From assembly GCA_009773665.1 (NCBI GenBank), contig WSYE01000006.1, positions 1 through 60,513 of the forward strand: a stretch of DNA of 60,513 nucleotides. Direction: 5' to 3'. This document shows, one piece after another, positions 28,285 through 36,618 of the stretch (within the stretch, counting starts at the first letter, position 1; every line of letters begins with the position of its first letter). Source of the stretch: Desulfovibrionaceae bacterium. Its GTDB lineage: Bacteria > Desulfobacterota > Desulfovibrionia > Desulfovibrionales > Desulfovibrionaceae. The translations under genes were made by a program, and so were the position numbers. The notes under the pieces were generated by a model. That model did not search any database. It saw only the letters and a list, made by a program, of their open reading frames with translations, and was not told the origin of the DNA.

Positions 28285-29802
28285 TCACGCGCGCCCCTGC
28301 AAGCGCTCCAGAGTGGAGACCACCGTGCGCCGAAGCTGCTCCACCCGGCGCAGAGTGAAGTCCGACACGGGTGCGTCAGCCAGATTCTTCACCAGCCACA
28401 ACGTCCCCAGGTGTCCGCCGCTCTTGTCCATGAGGGGCAGTTCGATCTTCAGAAGCGAGCGCTGCGACAGATATTCGCGTTTGTCGCGGTCAAGGTCCTC
28501 ACGCGTCCACTCGTAACAGGAGTTCAGGCGGCAGGCCTCACCGGAAAGCGGCGCGTGGGCGGCAACCCCGCCGCACGCCAGGGTCATCTCGCCCAGATCG
28601 AACTCCAGCTGGCCCAGAGCCTCGCAGACGTTCACCCACATGGCTTCCAGGTCGTCCGACTGGGAAATCTCGATCTGCAAATTCAGGAAGGTCCGCCTGC
28701 CGTGGCTGACTCCGGCTTCGTCGGAGATGTCGCGGATCCAGCCCACCACCTTGTCCAAAGCGAAAAAGCTGAAATACCCGGCCTTGCGCACAAAAAGAAT
28801 CAACGCCCCACCCAAAAGCAGGATGAACAGCCCGGCAGGCACGTCGCGCATGTTCACGATGAGAACGGACATCACCGCCAGAAAAGCCGTGACCCCGTAC
28901 AGGAACACCACGGTCTTGCGCTGCGACCAGCCCTTGGCCAGCAGATTGTGGTGCACGTGCTCGCGGTCCGGCTCGAACATCTTCTTGCCGCGCACGAAGC
29001 GCCGAAGCGGTGAGGTGATGGTGTCCAGGAGGGGAACGCCGAAGGCCAGGATGGGCATGAGGATGGTGGCTCCCACCTGAGATTTTGCCGAAGACAGAAT
29101 CGACAGCGCCGCCACCATGTAGCCAAGAAAATAGCTGCCCCCGTCCCCAAGGAAAATGGACGCTGGGTTGAAATTATAGCGCAAAAATCCCAGCGACGCC
29201 CCGCCCAGGGCCGCAAAGTACATGGCGGGCAGAGCCTCGGCGCGCATGGTCGCCAGCACAGCCTGCACGGCGCACACAAAGAAAGCCACGCCAGCGGCCA
29301 ACCCGTCCAGCCCGTCGATCAGGTTGATGGCGTTTATGAACAGCACGAACCAGAACACCGTGAGCACGTAGGACAGAAAGTCGAAATTCACACTGATCAG
29401 GCTGCCCAGGGTGAAGGATTCTATCTTCACCCCGTAGAAGAAGCAGATGCTGGCAGCCGCCACCTGGGCCAGAAACTTGAACTTGGCAGGCAAAGGCCTG
29501 CGGTCGTCCCACAGGCCCACCAGAAAGATGAACAGCCCGCCGCCCAGCACCGGCCAGATGCGCGCGTCGTCGAACAGCCGCCCCGCCTGGGGGAGCTTCA
29601 CGGTCCAGGCCAGGGCGGCGGCCAAGCAGAACGCCGCCACCAGGGCCAGCCCGCCGCAGCGCGGGATGGGATGGGTGTGGATCTTTCGCCCCTGGGGCGC
29701 GTCCATGAAGCCGAAGGCGCGCCCGAAGCGCGCGGCAAGGGGAGTCGCGACCAGGGCCGTAGCCAGCCCCAGGACGAAGACGCCCGCAACCCACCAGTTC
29801 AT
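28285..29802 (-). CDS. WecA/MraY-type glycosyl-1-phosphate transferase with C-terminal extension
   Basis: 505 residues, about 150 longer than WecA. The membrane part (1-335) has about eleven hydrophobic segments and the family motifs NAINLIDGLDGLAAG, SIFLGDGGSYFLGY and EHVHHNLL; it transfers a sugar phosphate (commonly GlcNAc-1-P) to undecaprenyl phosphate, initiating glycan synthesis. The C-terminal part (about 355-505: RTFLNLQIEISQSDDLEAMW to VVSTLERLQGRA) is soluble and resembles a GAF-like or regulatory domain; its role is unknown. ATG 29802 overlaps the preceding gene's TGA by one base (TGATG). Confidence 0.88.
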   Translation of the reverse strand: MNWWVAGVFVLGLATALVATPLAARFGRAFGFMDAPQGRKIHTHPIPRCGGLALVAAFCLAAALAWTVKLPQAGRLFDDARIWPVLGGGLFIFLVGLWDDRRPLPAKFKFLAQVAAASICFFYGVKIESFTLGSLISVNFDFLSYVLTVFWFVLFINAINLIDGLDGLAAGVAFFVCAVQAVLATMRAEALPAMYFAALGGASLGFLRYNFNPASIFLGDGGSYFLGYMVAALSILSSAKSQVGATILMPILAFGVPLLDTITSPLRRFVRGKKMFEPDREHVHHNLLAKGWSQRKTVVFLYGVTAFLAVMSVLIVNMRDVPAGLFILLLGGALILFVRKAGYFSFFALDKVVGWIRDISDEAGVSHGRRTFLNLQIEISQSDDLEAMWVNVCEALGQLEFDLGEMTLACGGVAAHAPLSGEACRLNSCYEWTREDLDRDKREYLSQRSLLKIELPLMDKSGGHLGTLWLVKNLADAPVSDFTLRRVEQLRRTVVSTLERLQGRA

Positions 29803-31286
29803 CAAAAAGCCCGCCTCACAAACGTGTAGAGGGATTTGAGCAGGCTCATCACGCCCTTGCGCCGGGCCATCTCGATGATGATGGACAGGCTCTGGCGCGG
29901 CTCGAACAGATACTTGAACACCTTCTTGCGGGCCACGCGGCGCGAGAAAATGGCGCACCAGGCGTCGATCTCCTGGTTGCTCAAGCCCGGATAGCTGATG
30001 ATGGAGTCACCCATGCCGTCGAAATTGCCAAGATCGGTGGTGGTCAGGTAGCCGTTCTTCATGGCCCACTCGTACATGGGCGTTCCCGGATAGGGCACCG
30101 CCTTGGAAACCTGGGCCGTGTCCACCTCGATCTCTTCCATGTAGGCCATGGTCTTCTTGATGGTCTCCACGGTCTCGCCGGGCAGGCCCAGGCAGAACGT
30201 GGCGTGGGTGCGGATGCCCAGCTCCTTGCACCAGCGGGCCACCTGCTTGGCCTTCTCCAGGTCCAGGGGTTTGCCGATGGCCTTGAGAATTCCCTGGTCG
30301 GCTGATTCCACGCCGAACTTCATACCGATGCACCCGGCCCTGGCCATGGCCTCGAGCATCTCGCGGTCCACGAACATGGCGTCGCCCATCACGGTCCAGG
30401 GCACGGTGAGTCCCCGGCGCATGATCTCGGCGCATATGTCCATGACGTGCTTCTTCTTCACCACGAAGCTCTGGTCGTCGAAATAGAACTGGCGCGCCCC
30501 GAACTTCTGCTGGCAGAACTGCATCTCGTCCACCACCGACGCGGCCGAGCGCGAACGGTATTTGGGCGAGGCGTACATGACGTGGCGCTCCTGGCAGTAC
30601 ACGCAGCCGCAGGGACAGCCCCGGCTGGAGAGTATGTTGATACACGGGCTGTACAGGGTGAAGTCAGGGTAGATGGTGGCCGGGAAGTCGTCGCGGTCCG
30701 GGAAGGGCAGTTCGTCGAGGCTGGCCAGCAGGGGCCGGGGGGCGTTCTCCACCACCTGCCCGGAAGCGTCACGCCAGGTGACGCCGAGCACGTCCTCCAA
30801 GGGCGTTTCGTCCATGAGGGCCAGGGCCAGATCGCGAACAGCCATCTCGTATTCGCCGCGCACCGCGAAATCCAGACAGGCGTTGTCCTGAATCAGTGAC
30901 TTGTGGGTCACAGTGGCGTAGTTGCCGCACACCACGATCTTACAATTCGTGGCAGCCTTGACCTTGGTCATGAACTCCAGGTCCTCGCCAAGCGTGAGCG
31001 ACGCGAGCTCCACCACCAGGAGGTCCGGCTTTCTGGATACAATCTCGCCCAGAAGCTCATCACCGGTCATGTCCAGCACCACGCCGTCCAGGCCCTGCAC
31101 GTGGGCCTTGGTGTCGCGCTTCAAAAGCGCCGAAGTGTAGGCCAGCCAGAAGGGGAACGGGTAGTAGTCCACGGAACGGGAGCGCCCGATGGTCATGGGC
31201 CAGCGCGACCCGGCCTTGATGTAATGCTTCACGGAACCGTCGGATTCGACCTTGACGCCGGCCAGATTGGCCACGAGAATATTCAT
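29802..31286 (-). CDS. B12-binding-type radical SAM protein
   Basis: 494 residues. N-terminal Rossmann-like region of the cobalamin-binding type (about 1-170), then a radical SAM domain with cluster motif CX3CX2C in SSRGCPCGCVYCQE, and a C-terminal region with YPGTPMYEWA typical of this superfamily. Enzymes of this class catalyse methylations and other radical chemistry on lipids, sugars or cofactors; the substrate is not predictable. Its coupling with a WecA-type gene and glycosyltransferases suggests modification of a glycan or lipid carrier. The 31287-31396 gap is a divergent promoter region; no strong ribosome-binding site is seen for the ATG. Confidence 0.85.
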   Translation of the reverse strand: MNILVANLAGVKVESDGSVKHYIKAGSRWPMTIGRSRSVDYYPFPFWLAYTSALLKRDTKAHVQGLDGVVLDMTGDELLGEIVSRKPDLLVVELASLTLGEDLEFMTKVKAATNCKIVVCGNYATVTHKSLIQDNACLDFAVRGEYEMAVRDLALALMDETPLEDVLGVTWRDASGQVVENAPRPLLASLDELPFPDRDDFPATIYPDFTLYSPCINILSSRGCPCGCVYCQERHVMYASPKYRSRSAASVVDEMQFCQQKFGARQFYFDDQSFVVKKKHVMDICAEIMRRGLTVPWTVMGDAMFVDREMLEAMARAGCIGMKFGVESADQGILKAIGKPLDLEKAKQVARWCKELGIRTHATFCLGLPGETVETIKKTMAYMEEIEVDTAQVSKAVPYPGTPMYEWAMKNGYLTTTDLGNFDGMGDSIISYPGLSNQEIDAWCAIFSRRVARKKVFKYLFEPRQSLSIIIEMARRKGVMSLLKSLYTFVRRAF

Positions 31287-31396
31287 AGGGTACTTTACTG
31301 GAGTTTCGGGTTGGAACGATTTTGGGTTGCCATGGGCCTGCGCCCTGGATATGCACAACGGCCAGCCGCTTCTACCCCAAAAAAACGCGAACGCCA

Positions 31397-32494
31397 ATGC
31401 GCCAAAGTCCTCTCATTTTACACGACGCCTTCGCCTTCCCCGGCGGCGGGGAGAAGGTCGCCCAGTCCCTGGCCGAACTGACCGGGGGCATCCTCTGGAC
31501 CGCGCAGTTCAATCAGGCTGCGTTCCCGGAGAATTTCTTCGCGTCCCGCCCGCCCATGGACATGCGCGCCCGCGAGAAACACCCGGACCTGGCCCGCCTT
31601 TCGGAGACGGCCTGCTTCTGGAAGTGCTTCGCGCAGTTCCCGCGCTCCAACCCGCCCTACACCATCTTCAGCGGGTCGCTGGCCCCCATGGCCCATGAGC
31701 GGGTCACGGGCAAGAAAATTCTCTACTGCCACACCCCGCCGCGCATTCTCTACGACCAGCGCGACTACTATCTCTCCGGCCAGCCAGCGACCAGGCGCCC
31801 GGCCTACAAGGCCTTCCTCTGGGCTTTCGAGCGCGCCTACGCCAAGGCGGCCCGCTCCATGGACCTCATCGTATCCAACTCCCAGAACGTGGCCCATCGC
31901 CTGGGGCGTTACTTGCAACTGGACTCCGAGATCGTGCCCCCGCCGGTACGAACCGAGGATTTCACCTGGCTCGGGCAGGAGGATTTCTATCTTTCCACGG
32001 CGCGCGTGGACCGGCTCAAGCGGGTGGAGACCATCGTGGAGGCTTTTCTCGCCATGCCGGACAAACGGCTGGTGGTTGTCTCCGGCGGCAGCGAGCTGGA
32101 ACGGGTGCAGGCCATGGCCGCCCATGCCCCCAACATCGAGGTGCGTGGATGGGTGAGCGCCCAGGACCTCCGGCAACTTACCGGCAAGTGCCTGGCAACC
32201 GTCTACATCCCGCGCGACGAGGATTTCGGCATCTCCCCGGTGGAGTCCATGGCCGCCGGAAAACCGGTCATCGGCGTGGCCGAAGGCGGGCTTCTTGAAA
32301 CGGTTCAAGAATATAAGACCGGTATCTTGATACAGGCCAGCCCCCGCCCGGAACACGTTGTCCAGGCCGTTTCCGCCATGACCCCGGAGCTGGCCCTGTC
32401 CATGCGCGCGGCCTGCGAAGCCCGCGCAACGAAATTCGATGAATCAGCCTTCAGGGCGAAAATGCAGCGCCTGATCGACGGGGTCCTGCGTTGA
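31397..32494 (+). CDS. GT4-type glycosyltransferase (WbaZ-like)
   Basis: 365 residues, GT-B fold. N-terminal LHDAFAFPGGGEKVAQSLAE with a glycine-rich acceptor loop, SGSLAPMAHE, LYCHTPPRILYD (common in mannosyltransferases such as WbaZ), and C-terminal YLSTARVDRLKRVETIVEAF, VVSGGSELE and the donor-site EX7E (DFGISPVESMAAGKPVIG). Mannose transfer is a guess from resemblance. ATG 31397 is the first sensible start; the open frame begins further upstream in the divergent promoter region. Followed by another glycosyltransferase after 39 bases. Confidence 0.85.
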   Translation: MRQSPLILHDAFAFPGGGEKVAQSLAELTGGILWTAQFNQAAFPENFFASRPPMDMRAREKHPDLARLSETACFWKCFAQFPRSNPPYTIFSGSLAPMAHERVTGKKILYCHTPPRILYDQRDYYLSGQPATRRPAYKAFLWAFERAYAKAARSMDLIVSNSQNVAHRLGRYLQLDSEIVPPPVRTEDFTWLGQEDFYLSTARVDRLKRVETIVEAFLAMPDKRLVVVSGGSELERVQAMAAHAPNIEVRGWVSAQDLRQLTGKCLATVYIPRDEDFGISPVESMAAGKPVIGVAEGGLLETVQEYKTGILIQASPRPEHVVQAVSAMTPELALSMRAACEARATKFDESAFRAKMQRLIDGVLR

Positions 32495-32533
32495 GTTCGG
32501 CCAGGACGCGCCTGCCATAAGGAAGGAATACAA

Positions 32534-33676
32534 GTGAGCCGTCCCCTCAAGGTCATCGTCAACGCCGTACCCCTCACCGGCGTGAACACCGGCATCGGGC
32601 GTTACCTGCGCTGCCTCTACGACCATATTGAACGCGCCTACGGCTCTGAACTCTCCATCGGCTACTTCGACGGTCGTCGCGTCCTGGACCGCATGCCGGA
32701 CCCGGCCGCCAGCGTGGCCGGGCGATCGCGGCTGACCAAACTGCTCTGGAAGCTGCCGCCCCTGGCCGGGCTCGCGGTGCGACTGGCCGTACATGCCAAG
32801 CGCGAATGGGCGTTTTATCAGGCGGCAAAAGGCTACGACGTCTACCACGAGGCGGCCTTTTTCCCCTTCCTAGCCCCAAAGGGCGTCAAGACGGTATTCA
32901 CCATCCACGATCTGTCGCTGATTCGCTATCCTCAGTACCACCCGCGCGAACGCGTGCTCTATTTCGACCTGTTCTTTAAACGGCGGCTCAGGCAGGTCTC
33001 GCGTTTTTTGGCCGTGTCGGAGTTCACCCGACGGGAAATGACCGAAATACTTGGAATCGATAGCGCCTTGATCGGCCTGACCCACAACGCCATCGACCCG
33101 AAGCAGTTCCAACCCCGGCCTGGAGAAACCCGCCTGCCGGGTCTGGCCCCAGGCGAACCGTATTTCCTGTTCCTGGGCACCAACGACCCACGCAAGAACC
33201 CCCAGGTGATCCCCAAGGCCCTTGCGGCAAGCAAGCTGGACGTTCCCCTTGCGCTGGCAGGCTGGAGCGGCTGGTCGCGAGAGGACGCAACTGCCGGGCG
33301 CGTTGTGGAACTGGGGTATGTGCCGGAAGAGTCCCTGGCAGGGCTGTATTCCGACGCCCTGGCGCTCATCTACCCAAGCCTTTACGAAGGTTTCGGCCTG
33401 CCGGTTCTTGAGGCCATGTCCTGCGGCTGCCCGGTCATCACCGCCAACGCGGCCAGCCTGCCTGAGGTGGGCGGGGACGCCTGCCTGTATCTGGACGATC
33501 CTTCAGACCCGCAGGAAATGGCCCGCGCCATGATCAGGATTGTCTCCGATTCGTCGTTGCAGGCGGATATGCGGGCAAAAGGACTGGTCCAGGCCACAAG
33601 CTTCTCATGGGAACGCTCTGCGCTGGAGGCTCTGAACACATTTCACAACTGTACCTTGACCGAGTCGGGAAAATAG
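32534..33676 (+). CDS. GT4-type glycosyltransferase
   Basis: 380 residues. GTG start with GGAAGGA upstream. N-terminal IVNAVPLTGVNTGIGRYLRCLYDHI, central KTVFTIHDLSLIRYPQYHP and FLAVSEFTRREM, and C-terminal YFLFLGTNDPRKNPQVIPKA plus EX7E region SLYEGFGLPVLEAMSCGCPV are all hallmarks of GT4 mannosyl- or rhamnosyl-type transferases. Last gene of the plus-strand half of the glycan cluster; a chemoreceptor follows after 60 bases. Confidence 0.88.
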   Translation: MSRPLKVIVNAVPLTGVNTGIGRYLRCLYDHIERAYGSELSIGYFDGRRVLDRMPDPAASVAGRSRLTKLLWKLPPLAGLAVRLAVHAKREWAFYQAAKGYDVYHEAAFFPFLAPKGVKTVFTIHDLSLIRYPQYHPRERVLYFDLFFKRRLRQVSRFLAVSEFTRREMTEILGIDSALIGLTHNAIDPKQFQPRPGETRLPGLAPGEPYFLFLGTNDPRKNPQVIPKALAASKLDVPLALAGWSGWSREDATAGRVVELGYVPEESLAGLYSDALALIYPSLYEGFGLPVLEAMSCGCPVITANAASLPEVGGDACLYLDDPSDPQEMARAMIRIVSDSSLQADMRAKGLVQATSFSWERSALEALNTFHNCTLTESGK

Positions 33677-33736
33677 CACAAATCTTGGTCTTAAATGTTC
33701 TTAACACTGTTACATTCCGGGACTGTGGAGCGTGTA

Positions 33737-35527
33737 ATGAGCATCAAATGGAAAATCCTGTTTATTGCCGTTGCAGGCCCGCTGGTTCTGGCCGTCGTCA
33801 TGTTCCTCCAGCAGATATTCTCCATCTCTACCGCCGCTGACCAGGCCATTCTGGAACAGGCGCGCGCCGTGGTCTTCATGGCCGAGGCCGCGCGAACCGA
33901 CATGTCCAAAAAGCTGGAGATGGGCGTCATCCGCCCCTTCGACCAGATTGCCAAAGAGAACCTGATCGAAGCCGTTCCGGTCATCTCGGCCATCAACATG
34001 GCCCAGCAGAACGCTTCCAAGCTGGGCTACCAGTTCCGCGTCCCCAAGGAGCAGCCGCGCAATCCCAAGAACGAGCCCACCGAGCTTGAACGCAAGGTGC
34101 TGCGCGATCTGGAATCCAAGCATCTGGACGAGATCGTCATCAAGGAATCGGACAAGATTCGCTACTTCCGGGCCATCCGCCTCACCAAGGAGTGTTTGTA
34201 CTGCCACGGCGACCCCAAGGGCGAGAAAGACCCCCTGGGCGGCACCAAGGAAGGCTGGAAGGTGGGCGAGGTGCACGGGGCCTTCGAGATCATCTCCTCT
34301 CTGGACGCCGCCAAGAAGCAGACCGCCAACGCTGCCATCGCCACGGGCCTGACCACCGTGGGCGTTCTGGGAGCCATTTTCGCCGTGGCCTGGTTCCTCA
34401 TGAACTCCAACATCCTTCGCCCCCTGGCCAACATCCAGGACTTCGCCGGTGCCGTTGCCCACGGCGACCTGGACGCGCAGCCCAAGGGCAGGTTCACAGC
34501 CGAACTGCTGGCCTTGAAGCAGTCCATTGCCTCCATGGTGGACAAGCTCAAAGATAAAATGGCCGAGGCCATCCGCAAGACGCAGGAGGCCGAGGTCCAG
34601 AAACAGACCGCAGAAAAGGCCATGAGCGAGGCTCAGGCCCAGGAGGCCAAGGTTTCCGGACTCATGGTCAAGATGTCCTCCGTTGCTTCCGATTCCGCCG
34701 AGATCGCGCGCCAGGTGGCCCTGGCCTCCGAGGCGCTGTCGGCCCAGGTGGATGAGGTCAACCGGGGCGTGGAAATTCAGAACCAGCGCACCGAGGAGAC
34801 CGCCACCTCCATGGAGGAAATGAACGCCACGGTACTCGAAGTGGCCCGCAACTCATCTTCCGCTGCCCAATCTGCTGAATCGGCGCGCACGGAAGCCCAA
34901 AAGGGCGCGGAGATTGTGGCCCAGTCCGTGGCCGCCATCAAGCAGGTGTTCGATCAGGCTCATCAGCTCAAGATCCAGATGACCGCCCTGGGCAAGCAGG
35001 CCGACGACATCAGCCGCATCCTGGTGGTCATCTCCGACATAGCCGACCAGACCAACCTGCTTGCGCTGAACGCCGCCATCGAAGCGGCCCGCGCGGGAGA
35101 CGCCGGGCGCGGTTTTGCAGTAGTGGCCGACGAGGTGCGAAAGCTCGCCGAAAAGACCATGAACGCCACCAAGGAAGTGGGCGAAGTCATCGGCTCCATC
35201 CAGAACGGCGCACGCGAGAACATCAAGAGCGTGGAAGTGGCCAGCACCTCCATCGATCAGGCCACGGGACTCGCGGGCCAGTCCGGCGAAGCTCTGGGGC
35301 ACATCGTCCAGCTGGTCACGCACACCTCCGATCAGGTGCGCTCAATCGCCACTGCCGCCGAGGAGCAATCCGCCGCAAGCGAGGAGATCAACCGCGCCGT
35401 GGACGACATACGCCGTGTTACGGCTGAGACCTCCGACGGGATGAGCCACTCGGCCAAGGCCGTTTCCGACTTGGCTGGCCTGGCCCAGAAGCTCCAGAAG
35501 CTCATTGATGTGATGAACAAGGGCTGA
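33737..35527 (+). CDS. haem-c-containing methyl-accepting chemotaxis protein (DcrA-like)
   Basis: 596 residues. TM1 (about 8-27), periplasmic sensor of the DUF3365/Tll0287 type (about 30-195) with one c-haem site Cys153-Leu-Tyr-Cys156-His157 (KECLYCHGDPKG), TM2 (about 200-223), HAMP-like segment, coiled coil and MCP signalling domain with the conserved tip ([20 protein letters not shown] in part). By analogy with DcrA of D. vulgaris it probably senses oxygen or redox potential. No CheR/CheB tethering peptide. GGAG lies six bases before ATG 33737. Transcription ends at the terminator at 35554. Confidence 0.88.
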   Translation: MSIKWKILFIAVAGPLVLAVVMFLQQIFSISTAADQAILEQARAVVFMAEAARTDMSKKLEMGVIRPFDQIAKENLIEAVPVISAINMAQQNASKLGYQFRVPKEQPRNPKNEPTELERKVLRDLESKHLDEIVIKESDKIRYFRAIRLTKECLYCHGDPKGEKDPLGGTKEGWKVGEVHGAFEIISSLDAAKKQTANAAIATGLTTVGVLGAIFAVAWFLMNSNILRPLANIQDFAGAVAHGDLDAQPKGRFTAELLALKQSIASMVDKLKDKMAEAIRKTQEAEVQKQTAEKAMSEAQAQEAKVSGLMVKMSSVASDSAEIARQVALASEALSAQVDEVNRGVEIQNQRTEETATSMEEMNATVLEVARNSSSAAQSAESARTEAQKGAEIVAQSVAAIKQVFDQAHQLKIQMTALGKQADDISRILVVISDIADQTNLLALNAAIEAARAGDAGRGFAVVADEVRKLAEKTMNATKEVGEVIGSIQNGARENIKSVEVASTSIDQATGLAGQSGEALGHIVQLVTHTSDQVRSIATAAEEQSAASEEINRAVDDIRRVTAETSDGMSHSAKAVSDLAGLAQKLQKLIDVMNKG

Positions 35528-35553
35528 TCGCACGCCGCCCACGAAAAAAGCTG

Positions 35554-35586
35554 GAGGCCCGGACTTGCGTCCGGGCCTCTTTTGCT
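35554..35586 (+). terminator. rho-independent terminator after the haem chemoreceptor
   Basis: GAGGCCCGGAC (35554-35564), loop TTGC, GTCCGGGCCTC (35569-35579), then TTTTGCTTTT. A perfect 11-bp stem. Confidence 0.92.
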
Positions 35587-35601
35587 TTTATTGAACCGCC
35601 C

Positions 35602-35913
35602 ATGAAAGACGAACGCGGCCTCTACTACTACCCGGCGCCTCAGAACACGCGGATCAGAATGTACGTGCGCGAACAATTCGGCACGGTTGAATTCCGCATG
35701 CACGACCTGGACAAACCTGAATTCTGGGAACGCCACGGCTGGATTCCCTACGAAGAGATTGAAATGGCGGCGGCGCACTACAAAGAAAACAGACGTGGCG
35801 CAGACCCCATGGCCCTGTACGACCTGAACGTGGCGCAGCGCCTGATCGTGGACGAAGGCCCTGGCTCGTCTGCGACGTCTTCCGGCCCGGCCTCAAGCCC
35901 GGCCTCCAGTTGA
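35602..35913 (+). CDS. conserved-type hypothetical protein (103 aa)
   Basis: Not recognised. Soluble, rich in aromatic and charged residues (ERGLYYYPAPQNTRIRMYVRE), with a Ser/Ala/Pro-rich disordered tail that contains no motif. No signal peptide. First of three overlapping small genes after a strong terminator; the stop overlaps the next start (TTGA), supporting real translation of the group. Confidence 0.65.
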   Translation: MKDERGLYYYPAPQNTRIRMYVREQFGTVEFRMHDLDKPEFWERHGWIPYEEIEMAAAHYKENRRGADPMALYDLNVAQRLIVDEGPGSSATSSGPASSPASS

Positions 35914-36245
35914 GCAGCGGCAAACCCGACATCCGGGTGTTCGGGCAGGTGTCCATGGCCGACGCGGGCGCACTGGCGCGTCTGGCCGGGACCCTACCGG
36001 ACGACGTGACCAGCCTCTCCGGTTCGTCCATGGAGATCGAATTCGCCGGGTTCTATCTGGACGTGGACGTGTTCCTGGAGACAGCCGCTTCCAGCATGCG
36101 CGCAGGCGACAGCGGCCATCTGGACGTGTTCGACGACGAGAACGGCGTCCTGACCCGCTACGACCTCGCACCCGGCGGCCACGAGTCCAAGAGCCACCGC
36201 TATGACGACATCCTGGAACACACCAAGGGCGACGGCAACTGGTGA
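35910..36245 (+). CDS. hypothetical protein (111 aa), TTG start
   Basis: Not recognised. Acidic soluble protein (about MEIEFAGFYLDVDVFLETAASS in the middle, truncated here), with an HLDVFDDENGVLTRYDL segment suggesting a small alpha/beta fold. The proposed TTG overlaps the preceding TGA; no good ribosome-binding site is visible, so expression likely depends on coupling. An internal ATG (MADAGALARLAG) is an alternative start. It overlaps the next gene by one base. Confidence 0.6.
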   Translation: MSSGKPDIRVFGQVSMADAGALARLAGTLPDDVTSLSGSSMEIEFAGFYLDVDVFLETAASSMRAGDSGHLDVFDDENGVLTRYDLAPGGHESKSHRYDDILEHTKGDGNW

Positions 36246-36568
36246 TGATTGCGCGCACCTGGCGCTGCCTGTGCCCGCCTAAGCACCGGGACGGTTTCCT
36301 GCGCCACATGGACCTGACGGGCGTGCAGGAGTGCGCCGCCCTGCCCGGCTACCTGGGGCATCAGGTGCTTGAACGGATCATGGACGTGATGGTGGAGATC
36401 ACCCTGGTGACCTACTGGCGCTCCATGGAGGACATCGCCGCCTTTGCGGGCGACGACCCCTCTCTGGCCCGGCTCTATCCGGGTGACGAGGCGTACGGGA
36501 TTATCCCGGAGCCGCAGGTCAGGCATGACCTAGTGCTCGAACAGGCCATAGCCGCCCACAGCGAGTAA
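36245..36568 (+). CDS. antibiotic biosynthesis monooxygenase (ABM) superfamily-like protein
   Basis: 107 residues with the ferredoxin-like ABM pattern: IARTWRCLCPPKHRDGFLRHM at the start, GYLGHQVLERIMDVMVEITLVTYWRSMEDIAAFAGDD (parts) in the middle. Members include small monooxygenases and haem-degrading enzymes, but many have no known activity; this one lacks clear haem ligands beyond scattered His. ATG overlaps the preceding TGA (TGATG). A bidirectional terminator follows. Confidence 0.65.
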   Translation: MIARTWRCLCPPKHRDGFLRHMDLTGVQECAALPGYLGHQVLERIMDVMVEITLVTYWRSMEDIAAFAGDDPSLARLYPGDEAYGIIPEPQVRHDLVLEQAIAAHSE

Positions 36569-36574
36569 AAATCA

Positions 36575-36618
36575 AAGAAGCCTCGACATGGAGAACCAAG
36601 TCGAGGCTTCTTATTTAT
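36575..36618. terminator. bidirectional terminator between ABM gene and ubiA
   Basis: AAGAAGCCTCGAC (36575-36587) and GTCGAGGCTTCTT (36600-36612) form a 13-bp stem with a 12-base loop, A-rich before and TTATTTATTT after. It serves both convergent transcripts and touches the ubiA stop codon. Confidence 0.88.
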
